Shown here one piece after another: positions 28,707-36,605 of a stretch of 49,467 bases of DNA; position 1 is the first letter of the stretch, and every line of letters begins with the position of its first letter. A program made the position numbers and the translations under genes. Below the pieces are notes generated by a model that saw nothing but the letters and a program-made list of their open reading frames with translations, did no database searches and was not told the origin of the DNA. Origin of the DNA: Spartobacteria bacterium (GTDB lineage: Bacteria; Verrucomicrobiota; Verrucomicrobiia; Chthoniobacterales; Chthoniobacteraceae); the NCBI GenBank assembly GCA_021324825.1, contig JAJPII010000011.1, positions 1-49,467 on the forward strand. Direction: 5' to 3'.

Positions 28707-28727
28707 AAGCCAGTGCGGGACTGGCTT
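28707..28727 (+). terminator. Hairpin after the clpS-DUF2017 unit
   Basis: AAGCCAGT (28707-28714) and ACTGGCTT (28720-28727) form a perfect 8-bp stem around GCGGG, twelve bases after the DUF2017-like stop codon. No T tract follows, so it is at best a hairpin-type terminator or mRNA 3'-end stabiliser. Confidence 0.45.
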
Positions 28728-28760
28728 GCGGCGATTCGGATTTCTGGTTATTGTTTTTAC

Positions 28761-28873
28761 GTGACACAAGCGATCGCTCACATTCTCGCCGAGATCGAGC
28801 GGACGACGACTTTGCCGATCTTGCCGCCGCCTCGTTCCGCGCACTGGACGAGGAGGAGGCGCATGGCGCCTGA
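28761..28873 (+). pseudogene. Antitoxin remnant, internally deleted and frameshifted
   Basis: The GTG at 28761 opens MTQAIAHILAEIE, the normal start of a short antitoxin. About 40 bases in, the frame must shift by one to give ADDDFADLAAASFRALDEEEAHGA, the matching C-terminal half, ending in TGA at 28871-28873. The middle stretch expected in intact homologues (about 25-30 residues) is missing. The two halves belong to one gene by content and order. The stop overlaps the toxin start by eleven bases, as in intact toxin-antitoxin pairs. Confidence 0.6.
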
Positions 28874-29084
28874 GCGCGGCGAGGTATGGCAGGTGGATTT
28901 CGGCATTACGCAGAAGGTGAGGCCGGCGTTGGTCATCGGCATTCCTTACGCCGATGCTGACCGCGCGCTCATCGGCGTCATTCCACATATCACGGCAACA
29001 CGCGGTTCTCAGTTCGAAATTGTCGTCGCGACTCACTACCTTGCCGTAGGCGCATTATTTTGGCTCGGACTATCCCGCAAGTAA
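28863..29084 (+). pseudogene. PemK/MazF-like toxin, C-terminally truncated
   Basis: Reads MAPERGEVWQVDFGITQKVRPALVIG, then the DRALIGVIPHIT and RGSQFEI strands, the hallmark of the PemK/MazF mRNA-interferase fold. Homologues have about 105-120 aa; this one stops after 73 aa, just after RGSQFEI and GALFWLGLSRK, so the last beta-strand and C-terminal helix are lost, with the end drifting from consensus. With its damaged antitoxin it makes a decayed module. Activity is unlikely but cannot be excluded, since the RGEVW core is intact. Confidence 0.65.
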
Positions 29085-29327
29085 TCACCCTGTGTTGCCG
29101 CGATGCCGCTTCTAAGCTCGGCCACGCCCGCCATTCCCTGGGCCTCGGTTAGTTAATTAATACCTCGCCCTTTCTCGAAGACGATCACCGGGCTATAATG
29201 ATGTCACTGCGATGACGGAGAAGACAGGAGGGTGAAGAAGCTTTCCGCCGGCTCGCAAGACGCATGAAAAAGGCTCGCGCGCGTGGCTGGGTTTTAAGTC
29301 AAGCTCAGCATGACCGAGGGGCCAGAC

Positions 29328-29888
29328 CTACTTCGCAGCGCCTTCGCGCTGGAGCCGCTTTAGCCGCCCGCCCAGGCTCACTTTCGTCGCCGAGCTCATC
29401 CTGTCGATGAACAGGACGCCGTTCAAATGATCCACTTCGTGCTGCAAGGCGCGGGCCAGGAGGCCGCTCGCTCCGAACTCCACGGTTCGCCCGTCCAGTA
29501 ATTCCAGGCGCGCGGTCACGAACGCCGGGCGTTCCACGTCGCCCGTTATATCGGGGAAACTGAGGCACCCTTCCACGCTCGTCTCGCGTTGTTTGCCCGG
29601 TTCAAGATGCGGGTTGACGAAAATGAGCGGCATCCATGCGTCGAGGTCGACCGGTTTCCCGTCGATCTCCATTGTGCTGGGGCGGTCTTCAGAGGCGGTC
29701 GAGACGTCGACAATCGCCAGTTGCAGCGCCACCCCGACTTGCTGCGCGGCGAGCCCCACGCCGTTGGCTTCCCGCATCGTCTCGATCATGTTCTCCGCCA
29801 GCGCGCGGATGTTGTCGTCGATCGCCGCGACGCGCTTGCCCTTCGCGCGCAGCACGGGGTTCCCGTATTTGACGATGTCGAGGATCAT
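29328..29888 (-). CDS. def: Peptide deformylase
   Basis: Removes the N-formyl group from new proteins. The 186-aa enzyme has all three motifs: GVGLAAQQVG (residues 43-52), EGCLSFPD with metal ligand Cys108, and QHEVDHLNG with His150, Glu151 and His154. An insertion around residues 63-85 (STASEDRPSTMEIDGKPVDL) lengthens the loop between motifs I and II, a trait of type 2/3-like and environmental forms. Its ATG overlaps the exbD stop by four bases, tying it to the envelope operon above, so it lies at the end of the rex-ogg-comB-tonB-exbB-exbD-def unit. The region 29085-29327 downstream holds no gene I can support. Confidence 0.94.
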   Translation of the reverse strand: MILDIVKYGNPVLRAKGKRVAAIDDNIRALAENMIETMREANGVGLAAQQVGVALQLAIVDVSTASEDRPSTMEIDGKPVDLDAWMPLIFVNPHLEPGKQRETSVEGCLSFPDITGDVERPAFVTARLELLDGRTVEFGASGLLARALQHEVDHLNGVLFIDRMSSATKVSLGGRLKRLQREGAAK

Positions 29889-30292
29889 TTCTTCTCCATG
29901 AAAGCGGGGATATTCTGGATGCCGGAAGCCTTCAAAATATCCAGCACCTTGATGATGAGGCCGAAGGGCGCCTTGGTGTCGGCGTTGATCGCCAGCGAGC
30001 GGCCAGGCGTCGCGGCAAGCTCGGCGCCGAGGGCGTGTTTCAATTCTTCCAGCGCCACCGGTTTTCTATCCAGGAATATCTCTTCCTTTTCCGAGATGGT
30101 GAGGACCATCGGCTCCGAGGCCGCGGGTACGGCGACCGCCGACCTGGCTTCCGGCAGCTTGATGACGACTTCCGGCTGATCGCGGCGGAATGTTGTCGTG
30201 ACGATGACGAAGATGAGCAGGATCGCCAGGATGTCGATGAGCGAGACGATGATGACCGCCGGCAGGCGGCGCTGGCGCGTGTAAAATTTCAC
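29885..30292 (-). CDS. exbD: ExbD/TolR-family energy transducer
   Basis: A 135-aa inner-membrane protein, the partner of ExbB in using the proton gradient to drive TonB. A short basic N-terminus (VKFYTRQRR) is followed by the single membrane segment LPAVIIVSLIDILAILLIFVIV, with the conserved Asp20 needed for proton use. The periplasmic domain (40-135) ends in PFGLIIKVLDILKASGIQNI, as in ExbD/TolR. The GTG start is fixed by its GTGA overlap with the exbB stop; the open frame further upstream is inside exbB. Distinction from TolR is by context with TonB, not by sequence. Confidence 0.87.
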   Translation of the reverse strand: MKFYTRQRRLPAVIIVSLIDILAILLIFVIVTTTFRRDQPEVVIKLPEARSAVAVPAASEPMVLTISEKEEIFLDRKPVALEELKHALGAELAATPGRSLAINADTKAPFGLIIKVLDILKASGIQNIPAFMEKK

Positions 30293-30942
30293 AGCCGTCT
30301 CGACTTCTGGTGGTAGCACTTGGCCAGCAGGTCGGCGGTGATGGATTCCATCTCCGCGGACATCGTCTCGACTTTCTTGGAGAAATAGCTGAACGCGATG
30401 AGGCTGGGGATGGCGATGGCAAGGCCGACAATCGTCGTGCTGAGCGCTTCGGAGATGCCCTTGGCGATGACGCGCGGGTCGGTGCCCGCCGCGCTGTCGC
30501 CGAGCGTGGCGAACACGGAGACGAGGCCCGACACCGCGCCGAGCAGCCCCAGCAGCGGCGCGATGCCGACGATGATCTCAAGAACCACGAGTCCGCTCTC
30601 CAGCCGCACGATCTCGTGCCGGGCCCGCGTTTGCACGGCTTCGACGTTCTCGGTCTTGGGCCATTGGAGATGGTCGAGCGCCACGTTGGCGATGCGGGCG
30701 AGGGCGGATTGGTCGCGCCGGACGAGGCGGCCAAGCCGGGCGAGCGCTTCGTCGCCGTCGGCGGGTTGCAGCGCTTCGATCTCGCTCTCCAGCAGGCGGG
30801 GCATGACTATTTTGCGCCGCAAGGCCAGGCCGCGCATGAGGATGACGGCGAGCGACACCACGGAGCAAATCACCAGGGGGACCATGAAAACCCCGCCCTG
30901 GAGGAAAAAATGAATCACGGATTCAGCCGAGGCTTTGCTCAT
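30289..30942 (-). CDS. exbB: ExbB/TolQ/MotA-family proton channel
   Basis: A 217-aa inner-membrane protein forming the proton channel with ExbD. Segments: an N-terminal membrane helix (VIHFFLQGGVFMVPLVICSVVSLAVILMR), then a cytoplasmic helical stretch and the pair LESGLVVLEIIVGIAPLLGLLGAVSGLVSVF and ISEALSTTIVGLAIAIPSLIAFSYF, the MotA/TolQ/ExbB family core. It starts six bases after the tonB gene and its stop shares four bases with exbD. Together these three make an energy-transduction complex for outer-membrane receptors; no receptor gene is in the window. Confidence 0.9.
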   Translation of the reverse strand: MSKASAESVIHFFLQGGVFMVPLVICSVVSLAVILMRGLALRRKIVMPRLLESEIEALQPADGDEALARLGRLVRRDQSALARIANVALDHLQWPKTENVEAVQTRARHEIVRLESGLVVLEIIVGIAPLLGLLGAVSGLVSVFATLGDSAAGTDPRVIAKGISEALSTTIVGLAIAIPSLIAFSYFSKKVETMSAEMESITADLLAKCYHQKSRRL

Positions 30943-30948
30943 GGACGG

Positions 30949-32025
30949 TCAGTTTGGATAAATGGTGAAGGTGTAATCAACTTCGAGACGGCCATCCTGG
31001 AGTTTCGGCGCGAGGTCCGGCGGCAGCGGCGGCAACTCGGCCTCCGAGACGGATTGGACGGAGAAATCCCCGAACGCCCCGTTCGCCGAGTTGGAGAGAA
31101 TCTTTATGTCCTCAACGCGTCCCCGTTCATTGATGTAAAATTTAATATGGACGCTGCCGACGGTAATCAAATCCATTTTCTGGTTGATATAAAAATACCA
31201 GCGCGAGCCGATGGCGTCCGCGATTGTCTTCCGGTAACGGCCAAGCGGCGTGCTGATGACATCCGCGCCCGGCTTCGAGCCGAGATTGGAGATCGACCCC
31301 GAGACGCGCGTTTCCTCCGTCTCGGGTTGGTAAGCGGGGCGGCGCGGCCTGCGCGGGGCGGGCGTCACAAGCATCGCCAGGTCCTGCTTTCGCGCGCCGT
31401 GCATCACCGGGGTGGGCTTGGGGATGTCGTCCGGGGTCGCGGCCGGCTCCGGGGTGGGGGATGCGGCCATCGCCAGAATGTCCTTCGGGGTCGCGGTGGG
31501 GAGCGGCCTGGGGGAAGGCTCCGGTTTTCGCGGCTTCGGAGTGGGCGCGGGAGTCTCCTCCGGTTGCGCGCCGCGGGCCGGCTCGGGCGCGGGCGCCATT
31601 TCCATCTCCGGCGGCTGTCTTTGTTGTCCCAGCGAATATTTCTTGGACTCGAATTCCGGGAACGGCCTCTCCTTTCCCTCCTGGCTCGGCAGCGGCGCCA
31701 TGCCGGATGCGGCCAGCCGGCTCGCCGCCCGCGAGTTGATGTCCGATTCAAAGAGCGGCCGGTCGGGAGTGGCGTTCGCCTTCGCGAGGCCGTCCGAGTT
31801 TATCTCCACGGGCGTGGGGCTTGGCGCCGCCGCCTGTTTCAAGACGGGCTCCGGCTCTTTCGGCAGCGGAGCGACCGTCATGGTTATCTGGCGCGGCTCG
31901 GGCGCGGGCAACGTGGTGCGCGCGCTGCTCCGGGACGAAGCCCAGACCATCAGCCCCAGTATGCCGAGCAGATGCAGCAGCACGGAGACAAGCAGGGCCA
32001 GCAGGACTTTTTTCCCTTCAGACAT
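30949..32025 (-). CDS. tonB: TonB/TolA-type periplasm-spanning protein
   Basis: A 358-aa protein with one N-terminal membrane anchor (VLLALLVSVLLHLLGILGLMVWA, about residues 7-29), a long Pro/Ala/Glu-rich spacer (about 35-230, with repeats such as PAPEP, PTPKP and SPRPLP) and a small C-terminal domain (about 260-358). That domain includes IKFYINERGRVEDIKILSNS and ends in TFTIYPN, like the YP ending of TonB. Longer than enteric TonB (about 240 aa) because of the spacer. It overlaps comB by eight bases and is followed by exbB and exbD. It could equally be called a TolA-like protein. Confidence 0.8.
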   Translation of the reverse strand: MSEGKKVLLALLVSVLLHLLGILGLMVWASSRSSARTTLPAPEPRQITMTVAPLPKEPEPVLKQAAAPSPTPVEINSDGLAKANATPDRPLFESDINSRAASRLAASGMAPLPSQEGKERPFPEFESKKYSLGQQRQPPEMEMAPAPEPARGAQPEETPAPTPKPRKPEPSPRPLPTATPKDILAMAASPTPEPAATPDDIPKPTPVMHGARKQDLAMLVTPAPRRPRRPAYQPETEETRVSGSISNLGSKPGADVISTPLGRYRKTIADAIGSRWYFYINQKMDLITVGSVHIKFYINERGRVEDIKILSNSANGAFGDFSVQSVSEAELPPLPPDLAPKLQDGRLEVDYTFTIYPN

Positions 32026-32731
32026 CTTCGCGGCGAATGGCTCCTTCCTTCATAATGCCAACGACATCATACACCGATTCCCGCGCGCACCATCGGACAT
32101 CCTCCCGGCGGCGGTTGCGCACCAGGACTTGGCCGTTGAGGGAATCCTCCAGCGCGCCGCGCGAATCGTTCTGATACTGCCTGTAAACCGTCTTGCAGAT
32201 CGCCGCTTTCTCCGTGCGGGGCTGGTCGGCAAGCAGGGCGCACAACATCCCGGCGGCATAAGCGTCCTCCAAAGCGGCGTCCATATAGGTGCCCGCGCAG
32301 ACGAGCAGAAGCTCGCGCGGCGGCTGGGCGTTCACGCGGCGGACGAGCGCCCCCATGTTGAGAAGCGCCCCGGCCAACACCTCGCGCGCGCCCTGGCAGG
32401 CCCGCAACGCCACTGTTCCGTTCGTCGTGGTGGTGATGATTCGCGCGGGCGGGTTTTGAGCATACTCCGCCGGGGAGTTGCCGAGATCGAAGCCTTCTAT
32501 CTTGTCCCCGTGCCGTTCTCCGCCGAGCGCGGCGTCCGGCCACTTTATGCGCAGGGCGAGGGCTTCCTCGATGGTCGCCGCCGGGAAAATCTCGCGCGCG
32601 CCGTTCGCGAGCGCCGTGATGATGGAAGACGTGGCCCGCAATATGTCGAAGACCACGCACGTGGTCTCCGCCAGGTCGCGGCGGGGCAGAGTCTGGATTT
32701 CCGCGGGCGAAAGGAGCGCGTCGATCTTCAT
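32018..32731 (-). CDS. comB: ComB-like 2-phosphosulfolactate phosphatase
   Basis: A 237-aa protein of the ComB family, named for 2-phosphosulfolactate hydrolysis in archaeal coenzyme M synthesis and also found in many bacteria that make no coenzyme M, where its role is unclear. Family features are VVFDILRATSSIITALANGA with the metal-binding Asp, RIITTTTNGTVALRACQGAREVLAGALLN and LLVCAGTYMDAALEDAYAAGML. Length is normal. It overlaps ogg by four bases and tonB by eight, so it lies mid-operon between a DNA-repair and an energy-transduction gene. No sulfolactate or coenzyme M genes are nearby; substrate uncertain. Confidence 0.88.
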   Translation of the reverse strand: MKIDALLSPAEIQTLPRRDLAETTCVVFDILRATSSIITALANGAREIFPAATIEEALALRIKWPDAALGGERHGDKIEGFDLGNSPAEYAQNPPARIITTTTNGTVALRACQGAREVLAGALLNMGALVRRVNAQPPRELLLVCAGTYMDAALEDAYAAGMLCALLADQPRTEKAAICKTVYRQYQNDSRGALEDSLNGQVLVRNRRREDVRWCARESVYDVVGIMKEGAIRREDV

Positions 32732-33537
32732 CGGCCTTCCATCCGCGCGCGGTGAAAAAGGTATTGCTGCGCGTAGCCCCCGAATTCTCCGAAATAGGCG
32801 GCGGAAAAGAGCCGCAGCCGTTTCTCGGTGACGTTGCGTTTCCGTTTGAAATAATTCTCCCGCAGCACGCGCCCGATCCAGACGTCGATGGGGAAAGCCT
32901 TCAGCCGCCCGTAGCCGAAGAGCAGCACGCAGTTCGCCACCTTCGGCCCTACGCCCGGCAACCGGCGGAGGCGGGCGTGCGCCTCGTCATCGTCCAGCTT
33001 CCCGATGGCGACGAGATCGACCGCGCCGGATGCGACGAGCCGCGCGGTCGCCAGGAGGTTCTTCGCCCTGTAGCCGAGCATGCACGCGCGCAGTTGTTCC
33101 TCGCCGGCGCGCGCGAGTCGCCCGGGCGTGGGATACGCGGGGAACGCGCCGAATCCCCGGCGGATGGCCTGGGACATCTGGCGGATGTGCGCGACCTGCT
33201 TCATCGACGATGTGATGAATGTCGCCAGGCATTCCCAAACCGGCTGCCGGATGATGCGCATCCCGCGGCAATATTCGAGCGCGCTCGTCATGGCGGGATC
33301 GCCCGGAAACGTCCGGTAAATTTCCGGCAGCGGATGATCGAGGGCGAAATAGCGGCTCACGAGATTCTCGCTTCCGGCGGGCGCGAGCAGCGCGTCCCCT
33401 TGCTGTTCCACGAAGAGCGGTTTATCCCCGATCACCCCCGCGTAGCCGTTTCCCTTCCTGTCCCAATGGAAGACCTGTCCCGAGTTCAGGGTCAGGTCGA
33501 GATTGAAGTCGGGCGCCGCGATCCTGGCCCGCTTCAT
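32728..33537 (-). CDS. ogg: OGG1-type 8-oxoguanine DNA glycosylase
   Basis: A 269-aa base-excision repair enzyme of the eukaryote-like OGG1 class rather than MutM. The HhH-GPD core has RRLPGVGPKVANCVLLFGYGRLKAFPIDVWI, with catalytic Lys199 and Asp218, matching Lys249 and Asp268 of human OGG1. The N-terminal beta domain (LDLTLNSGQVFHWDRKGNGYAGVI) is also typical. Its ATG is fused to the rex stop (ATGA). OGG1-type enzymes occur in scattered bacteria and archaea. Removes 8-oxoguanine, a product of oxidative damage, and sits under a redox-sensing regulator, which fits a stress context. Confidence 0.9.
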   Translation of the reverse strand: MKRARIAAPDFNLDLTLNSGQVFHWDRKGNGYAGVIGDKPLFVEQQGDALLAPAGSENLVSRYFALDHPLPEIYRTFPGDPAMTSALEYCRGMRIIRQPVWECLATFITSSMKQVAHIRQMSQAIRRGFGAFPAYPTPGRLARAGEEQLRACMLGYRAKNLLATARLVASGAVDLVAIGKLDDDEAHARLRRLPGVGPKVANCVLLFGYGRLKAFPIDVWIGRVLRENYFKRKRNVTEKRLRLFSAAYFGEFGGYAQQYLFHRARMEGR

Positions 33538-34151
33538 TGGATGAAGTAGCTGAGGTATTCCAGCTCGATGGCGAGATCGACATTGTTCACCACGACGCCC
33601 TCGGGCACTTGGAGAAGGGTGGGGGAGAAATTCAGGACGCCCTGGATTCCGGCCTCCACCAGTTGTTTCACGACCTCCTGCGCGGCGGCGGCCGGAACCG
33701 CGAGGATGGCCATGCGGATGTCCCTCCCGCGCACATAGTCCTTCAACCTCTCCATGCCGAGGCAGTTTATCTCCATCTCCGGAAATGGGTTTCTCGGTTC
33801 GAGATCGAAAGCGGCCACGATCTCGAATCCCTCCTTGGCGAAGCCGCTGTAACGCAGCAGCGCCGACCCGAGATGGCCCAGCCCGACCAGGATGACCGGC
33901 TGCAACCGCGCATGGCCGAGCACTTCGGTGACCTTCGCGCTGAGCGCATCGACATTGTAACCGAGGCCGCGGGTGCCGAACTGCCCGAAGTATGTCAGGT
34001 CTTTCCGCAACTGCGTCGGCTTTACGCCCGCCGCCTTGGCGAGCGCCGCGGAGGAAACCGTCGAGACCCTGTTGGCCTTCAACCGCTGTAGACCGCGATG
34101 ATACAGCGAAAGGCGATAGACAGCCTTGCGGGGAATCACCAGCTTCGACAT
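33534..34151 (-). CDS. rex: Redox-sensing transcriptional repressor Rex
   Basis: Rex binds DNA when NAD+ is high and lets go when NADH rises. The 205-aa protein has an N-terminal winged helix (residues about 8-65; VSSAALAKAAGVKPTQLRKDLTYFGQFGTRGLGY, nearly the family consensus) and a Rossmann domain with GLGHLG at 90-95, followed by the swapped C-terminal helix ending in IELEYLSYF. The start at 34151 is chosen over a TTG twelve codons earlier because it matches the family N-terminus. First gene of the seven-gene operon and possibly autoregulated; no clear Rex box could be picked out in the 57 bases before rluB. Confidence 0.94.
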   Translation of the reverse strand: MSKLVIPRKAVYRLSLYHRGLQRLKANRVSTVSSAALAKAAGVKPTQLRKDLTYFGQFGTRGLGYNVDALSAKVTEVLGHARLQPVILVGLGHLGSALLRYSGFAKEGFEIVAAFDLEPRNPFPEMEINCLGMERLKDYVRGRDIRMAILAVPAAAAQEVVKQLVEAGIQGVLNFSPTLLQVPEGVVVNNVDLAIELEYLSYFIQ

Positions 34152-34208
34152 TTTGTGAAAAATAACCGGCGCGACGCTTTGGGTCAAACCGTGATAAATT
34201 GTTCGAAT

Positions 34209-34904
34209 ATGCGCCTCAACCGTTTTCTAGCTTCCGCCGGCCTCGGTTCGCGCCGGGGCTGTGAAGAGATCATCCGTTCCGGGCGCGTGACGCTCAACGG
34301 CAAGCCCGCGACCGATCTCTCCACGCAAGTCGCGGAGGGCGATTCCGTGAAAGTGGGCGGCCGCCTCATCCGCCGGGAAAAACCGCTGACCGTCCTCTTC
34401 TACAAACCGCGCGGCGTCGTCTGCACCCGTTCCGACCCGGAAGACCGGGGGACGATCTTCGACCTGCTGCCGAAAAACTGGCCCCGGCTCTTCCACGTTG
34501 GCCGTCTTGACAAGGAAAGCGAGGGCCTCCTCATCCTGACGAACGACGGCGAGCTGTCGTTGCGGCTCACGCATCCCCGTTATAAAATCGAGAAGGAATA
34601 CGAGGTGCTGCTGGACAAACCGTTCGGCAGCGAGCAGGGCAAAAAGCTGCTGAAGGGGTTCACGATAGAAGGCGGCTGGGCCAGGGCGGAAAAGGTGCTC
34701 TACGTCTCGCCGACCCGTTTGAAGATAACGTTGCGCCAGGGGATCAAGCGCCAGATTCGCCTGATGCTGTATGCATTGGGGTATGAAGTCGAAGCCCTGC
34801 GCCGCGCGCGCATCGGCCCGCTCCGGCACGAGTCGCTGAAACCGGGCGAGTGGCGGCTCCTTACCGCCAGGGAAATAACGGATCTGAAAGAGGCGCGCAT
34901 TTGA
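34209..34904 (+). CDS. rRNA pseudouridine synthase, RsuA/RluB family
   Basis: A 231-aa enzyme that isomerises a uridine in rRNA. An S4 RNA-binding domain (1-50; MRLNRFLASAGLGSRRGCEEIIRSGRVTLNG) is followed by the catalytic domain with HVGRLDKESEGLLILTNDG, catalytic Asp101. Near the C-terminus, RQIRLMLYALGYEVEALRRARIGP is the third family motif. Whether 16S (RsuA) or 23S (RluB/E/F) is the target cannot be told. The ATG at 34209 gives the exact family N-terminus; the open frame further upstream reads into the rex promoter. A terminator lies right after. Confidence 0.92.
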   Translation: MRLNRFLASAGLGSRRGCEEIIRSGRVTLNGKPATDLSTQVAEGDSVKVGGRLIRREKPLTVLFYKPRGVVCTRSDPEDRGTIFDLLPKNWPRLFHVGRLDKESEGLLILTNDGELSLRLTHPRYKIEKEYEVLLDKPFGSEQGKKLLKGFTIEGGWARAEKVLYVSPTRLKITLRQGIKRQIRLMLYALGYEVEALRRARIGPLRHESLKPGEWRLLTAREITDLKEARI

Positions 34905-34911
34905 TCTGCGA

Positions 34912-34936
34912 GGCAAGCGCGGGCCGCTTGCCTTTT
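34912..34936 (+). terminator. Rho-independent terminator after the pseudouridine synthase
   Basis: GGCAAGCG (34912-34919) and CGCTTGCC (34925-34932) form a perfect 8-bp stem with a five-base loop, followed directly by TTTT (34933-34936). It lies between convergent genes and has no T run on the minus strand, so it serves the plus-strand gene and not hypE. Confidence 0.88.
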
Positions 34937-34942
34937 CCTGTC

Positions 34943-36010
34943 TCAGCAAATCCGGGGGAGCTGTTCGCCGGAGAGCATATCGACGACGCGCGTGCCGCCT
35001 ACCCGCGTCTTCATGGTGACGAAGCCGGGATGCCCGGCTGTGACTTCGCCGATGATGGCGGCTTCCGCGCCGAGAGGGTGGGCGCGCATCGCCGCGAGGA
35101 CGGCGTCCGCCGCCGCCGGGGGGACGATGGCGAGGAGCTTGCCTTCATTGGCTACGTACAGCGGGTCGAGGCCGAGAATTTCGCACGCCCCTTTTACTTC
35201 TTCGCTTATCGGGATTTTCGACTCATCAAGCGTTATGCCCGTCTTCGCGCCCTGGGCGATTTCGGCCAGCGCGCTGCTGACTCCGCCCCGGGTCGGGTCG
35301 CGCAGGACGTGGATGTCCGCGCACGCGGCGAGCATCGCTTCGACCAGCCCGTTGAGCGCCGCGCTGTCGCTCGCGATCTCCGTCTCGAATTGCAGCCCTT
35401 CCCGCACGGACATGATGGCGATTCCATGCACTGCGATCAGGCCGCTGATGAGGACCTTGTCGTCCGGCGTCGCGCGCGAAGGCCGGATGTCCACGCCGTC
35501 CGGCACGAGGCCGACGCCGGAGGTGTTGATGAATATGCGGTCGGCCTTGCCGCGATCCACGACTTTCGTGTCGCCGGTGACGAGCGTCACCCCCGCCGCC
35601 GCGGCGCAGTCGCGCATCGAGCGAACGATCCGCCGGAAGTCGTCCATCGGCAGGCCCTCCTCCAGGATGAATCCGCACGAAAGATAGAGCGGGCGGGCGC
35701 CGCACATGGCGAGGTCGTTGACGGTGCCGTGGACCGCGAGTTTGCCGATGTCGCCTCCGGGGAAAAAGACGGGGCTGACGACATAGGAATCGGTGCTGAA
35801 GGCGAGGCGCGCCCCGTTGATGGAAAGAAGCGCGCCGTCGTGGAGCGGCGCGAGGAGGTCGTTGCGAAATTCAGGGAAGATGACGTTCTGGATGAGCCGC
35901 TGGGAAAGCTTCCCCCCGCTGCCGTGCGCGAGGACGATTTCCCTGTAATCCGAGTACGGGACCGGGCAGGCGGCGGCCCCAGGGGACACGGCGAACGCCT
36001 CAGGTGACAT
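34943..36010 (-). CDS. hypE: Hydrogenase maturation protein HypE
   Basis: HypE dehydrates the carbamoyl group it receives on its C-terminal cysteine from HypF to make the cyanide ligands of the NiFe centre. The 355-aa protein is an AIRS/PurM-type ATPase: IVLAHGSGGKLSQRLI, FSTDSYVVSPVFFPGGDIGKLAVHGTVNDLAMCGA and HVLRDPTRGGVSSALAEIAQ are the family motifs, and it ends in LPRIC with the acceptor Cys as last residue. The first about 17 residues are variable; the ATG at 36010 overlaps the SIS gene by eleven bases. It is the last gene of the hydrogenase island. Confidence 0.95.
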   Translation of the reverse strand: MSPEAFAVSPGAAACPVPYSDYREIVLAHGSGGKLSQRLIQNVIFPEFRNDLLAPLHDGALLSINGARLAFSTDSYVVSPVFFPGGDIGKLAVHGTVNDLAMCGARPLYLSCGFILEEGLPMDDFRRIVRSMRDCAAAAGVTLVTGDTKVVDRGKADRIFINTSGVGLVPDGVDIRPSRATPDDKVLISGLIAVHGIAIMSVREGLQFETEIASDSAALNGLVEAMLAACADIHVLRDPTRGGVSSALAEIAQGAKTGITLDESKIPISEEVKGACEILGLDPLYVANEGKLLAIVPPAAADAVLAAMRAHPLGAEAAIIGEVTAGHPGFVTMKTRVGGTRVVDMLSGEQLPRIC

Positions 36011-36605
36011 CTTCGGCTCCAAGGGCGATGTGGACGAGGTCCCAGAGGACATGCACGGCGGTGGCATGCACTTCCTGGATGCGGTGGATGCTGTACGACG
36101 GGACGATGAAGCAGTAGTCGGCGATTTCGGGGAAACGCCCGCCGTCCTTGCCCGCGAAGGCGATGGTGAGCATCTCCTTCTCGCGCGCGGCTTCGAGCGC
36201 ATAGATGAGGTTGGGCGATTTTCCGCTGGTGCTGAAGGCCGCGACCATGTCGCCGCGCGCGGCGTGAAGCTGGAGCTGGTTCACGAAGATGCGCGCGTAG
36301 TCGATGTCGTTGCCGATGGCGGTGATGGTGGCGGTGTCGGTCATCAGCGGATAGGCGGAAAAGGCGGGCCGTTTCTCGATGATGGGATGGTTGAACTCGA
36401 CCGCGAGATGGAGCGCGTCGCAAAGGCTGCCGCCGTTGCCCATGGTGAAGAGCCGCGCGCCTTCCTTGAATCGCGCGGCCATGGCGCGCGACATCGCCTC
36501 GAACGGCTCGGCGTATTGGGTGAAGAATTTCTCCTTCATCTCCATGCTCTCGCCGCATTTGCGGAGCACTTTGGCCCGGAAATCCTCGTCGAGCGCGGCG
36601 TTCAT
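36000..36605 (-). CDS. GmhA-like SIS-domain isomerase in the hyp operon
   Basis: A 201-aa SIS-domain protein resembling sedoheptulose-7-phosphate isomerase. It shows the phosphosugar site [22 protein letters not shown] and the second element [21 protein letters not shown], like GmhA. Its place between hypD and hypE, overlapping hypD by four bases and hypE by eleven, shows it is part of the hydrogenase operon. I recall similar SIS genes in other hydrogenase maturation clusters, but cannot check here; a role in maturation is not established. Alternatively it supplies the heptose pathway of this genome, which lacks a gmhA next to hldA and gmhB. Family call is firm, role open. Confidence 0.85.
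   Translation of the reverse strand: MNAALDEDFRAKVLRKCGESMEMKEKFFTQYAEPFEAMSRAMAARFKEGARLFTMGNGGSLCDALHLAVEFNHPIIEKRPAFSAYPLMTDTATITAIGNDIDYARIFVNQLQLHAARGDMVAAFSTSGKSPNLIYALEAAREKEMLTIAFAGKDGGRFPEIADYCFIVPSYSIHRIQEVHATAVHVLWDLVHIALGAEDVT

Noticed and set aside
29085..29327. Possible further small gene between the toxin remnant and def
   Set aside because: Short helical-looking peptides can be read (for example around 29220-29300), but no start, RBS or recognisable motif supports one.
34152..34187. TTG start for Rex twelve codons upstream of the ATG
   Set aside because: The added residues are not part of the Rex family, and the ATG at 34151 gives the standard N-terminus.
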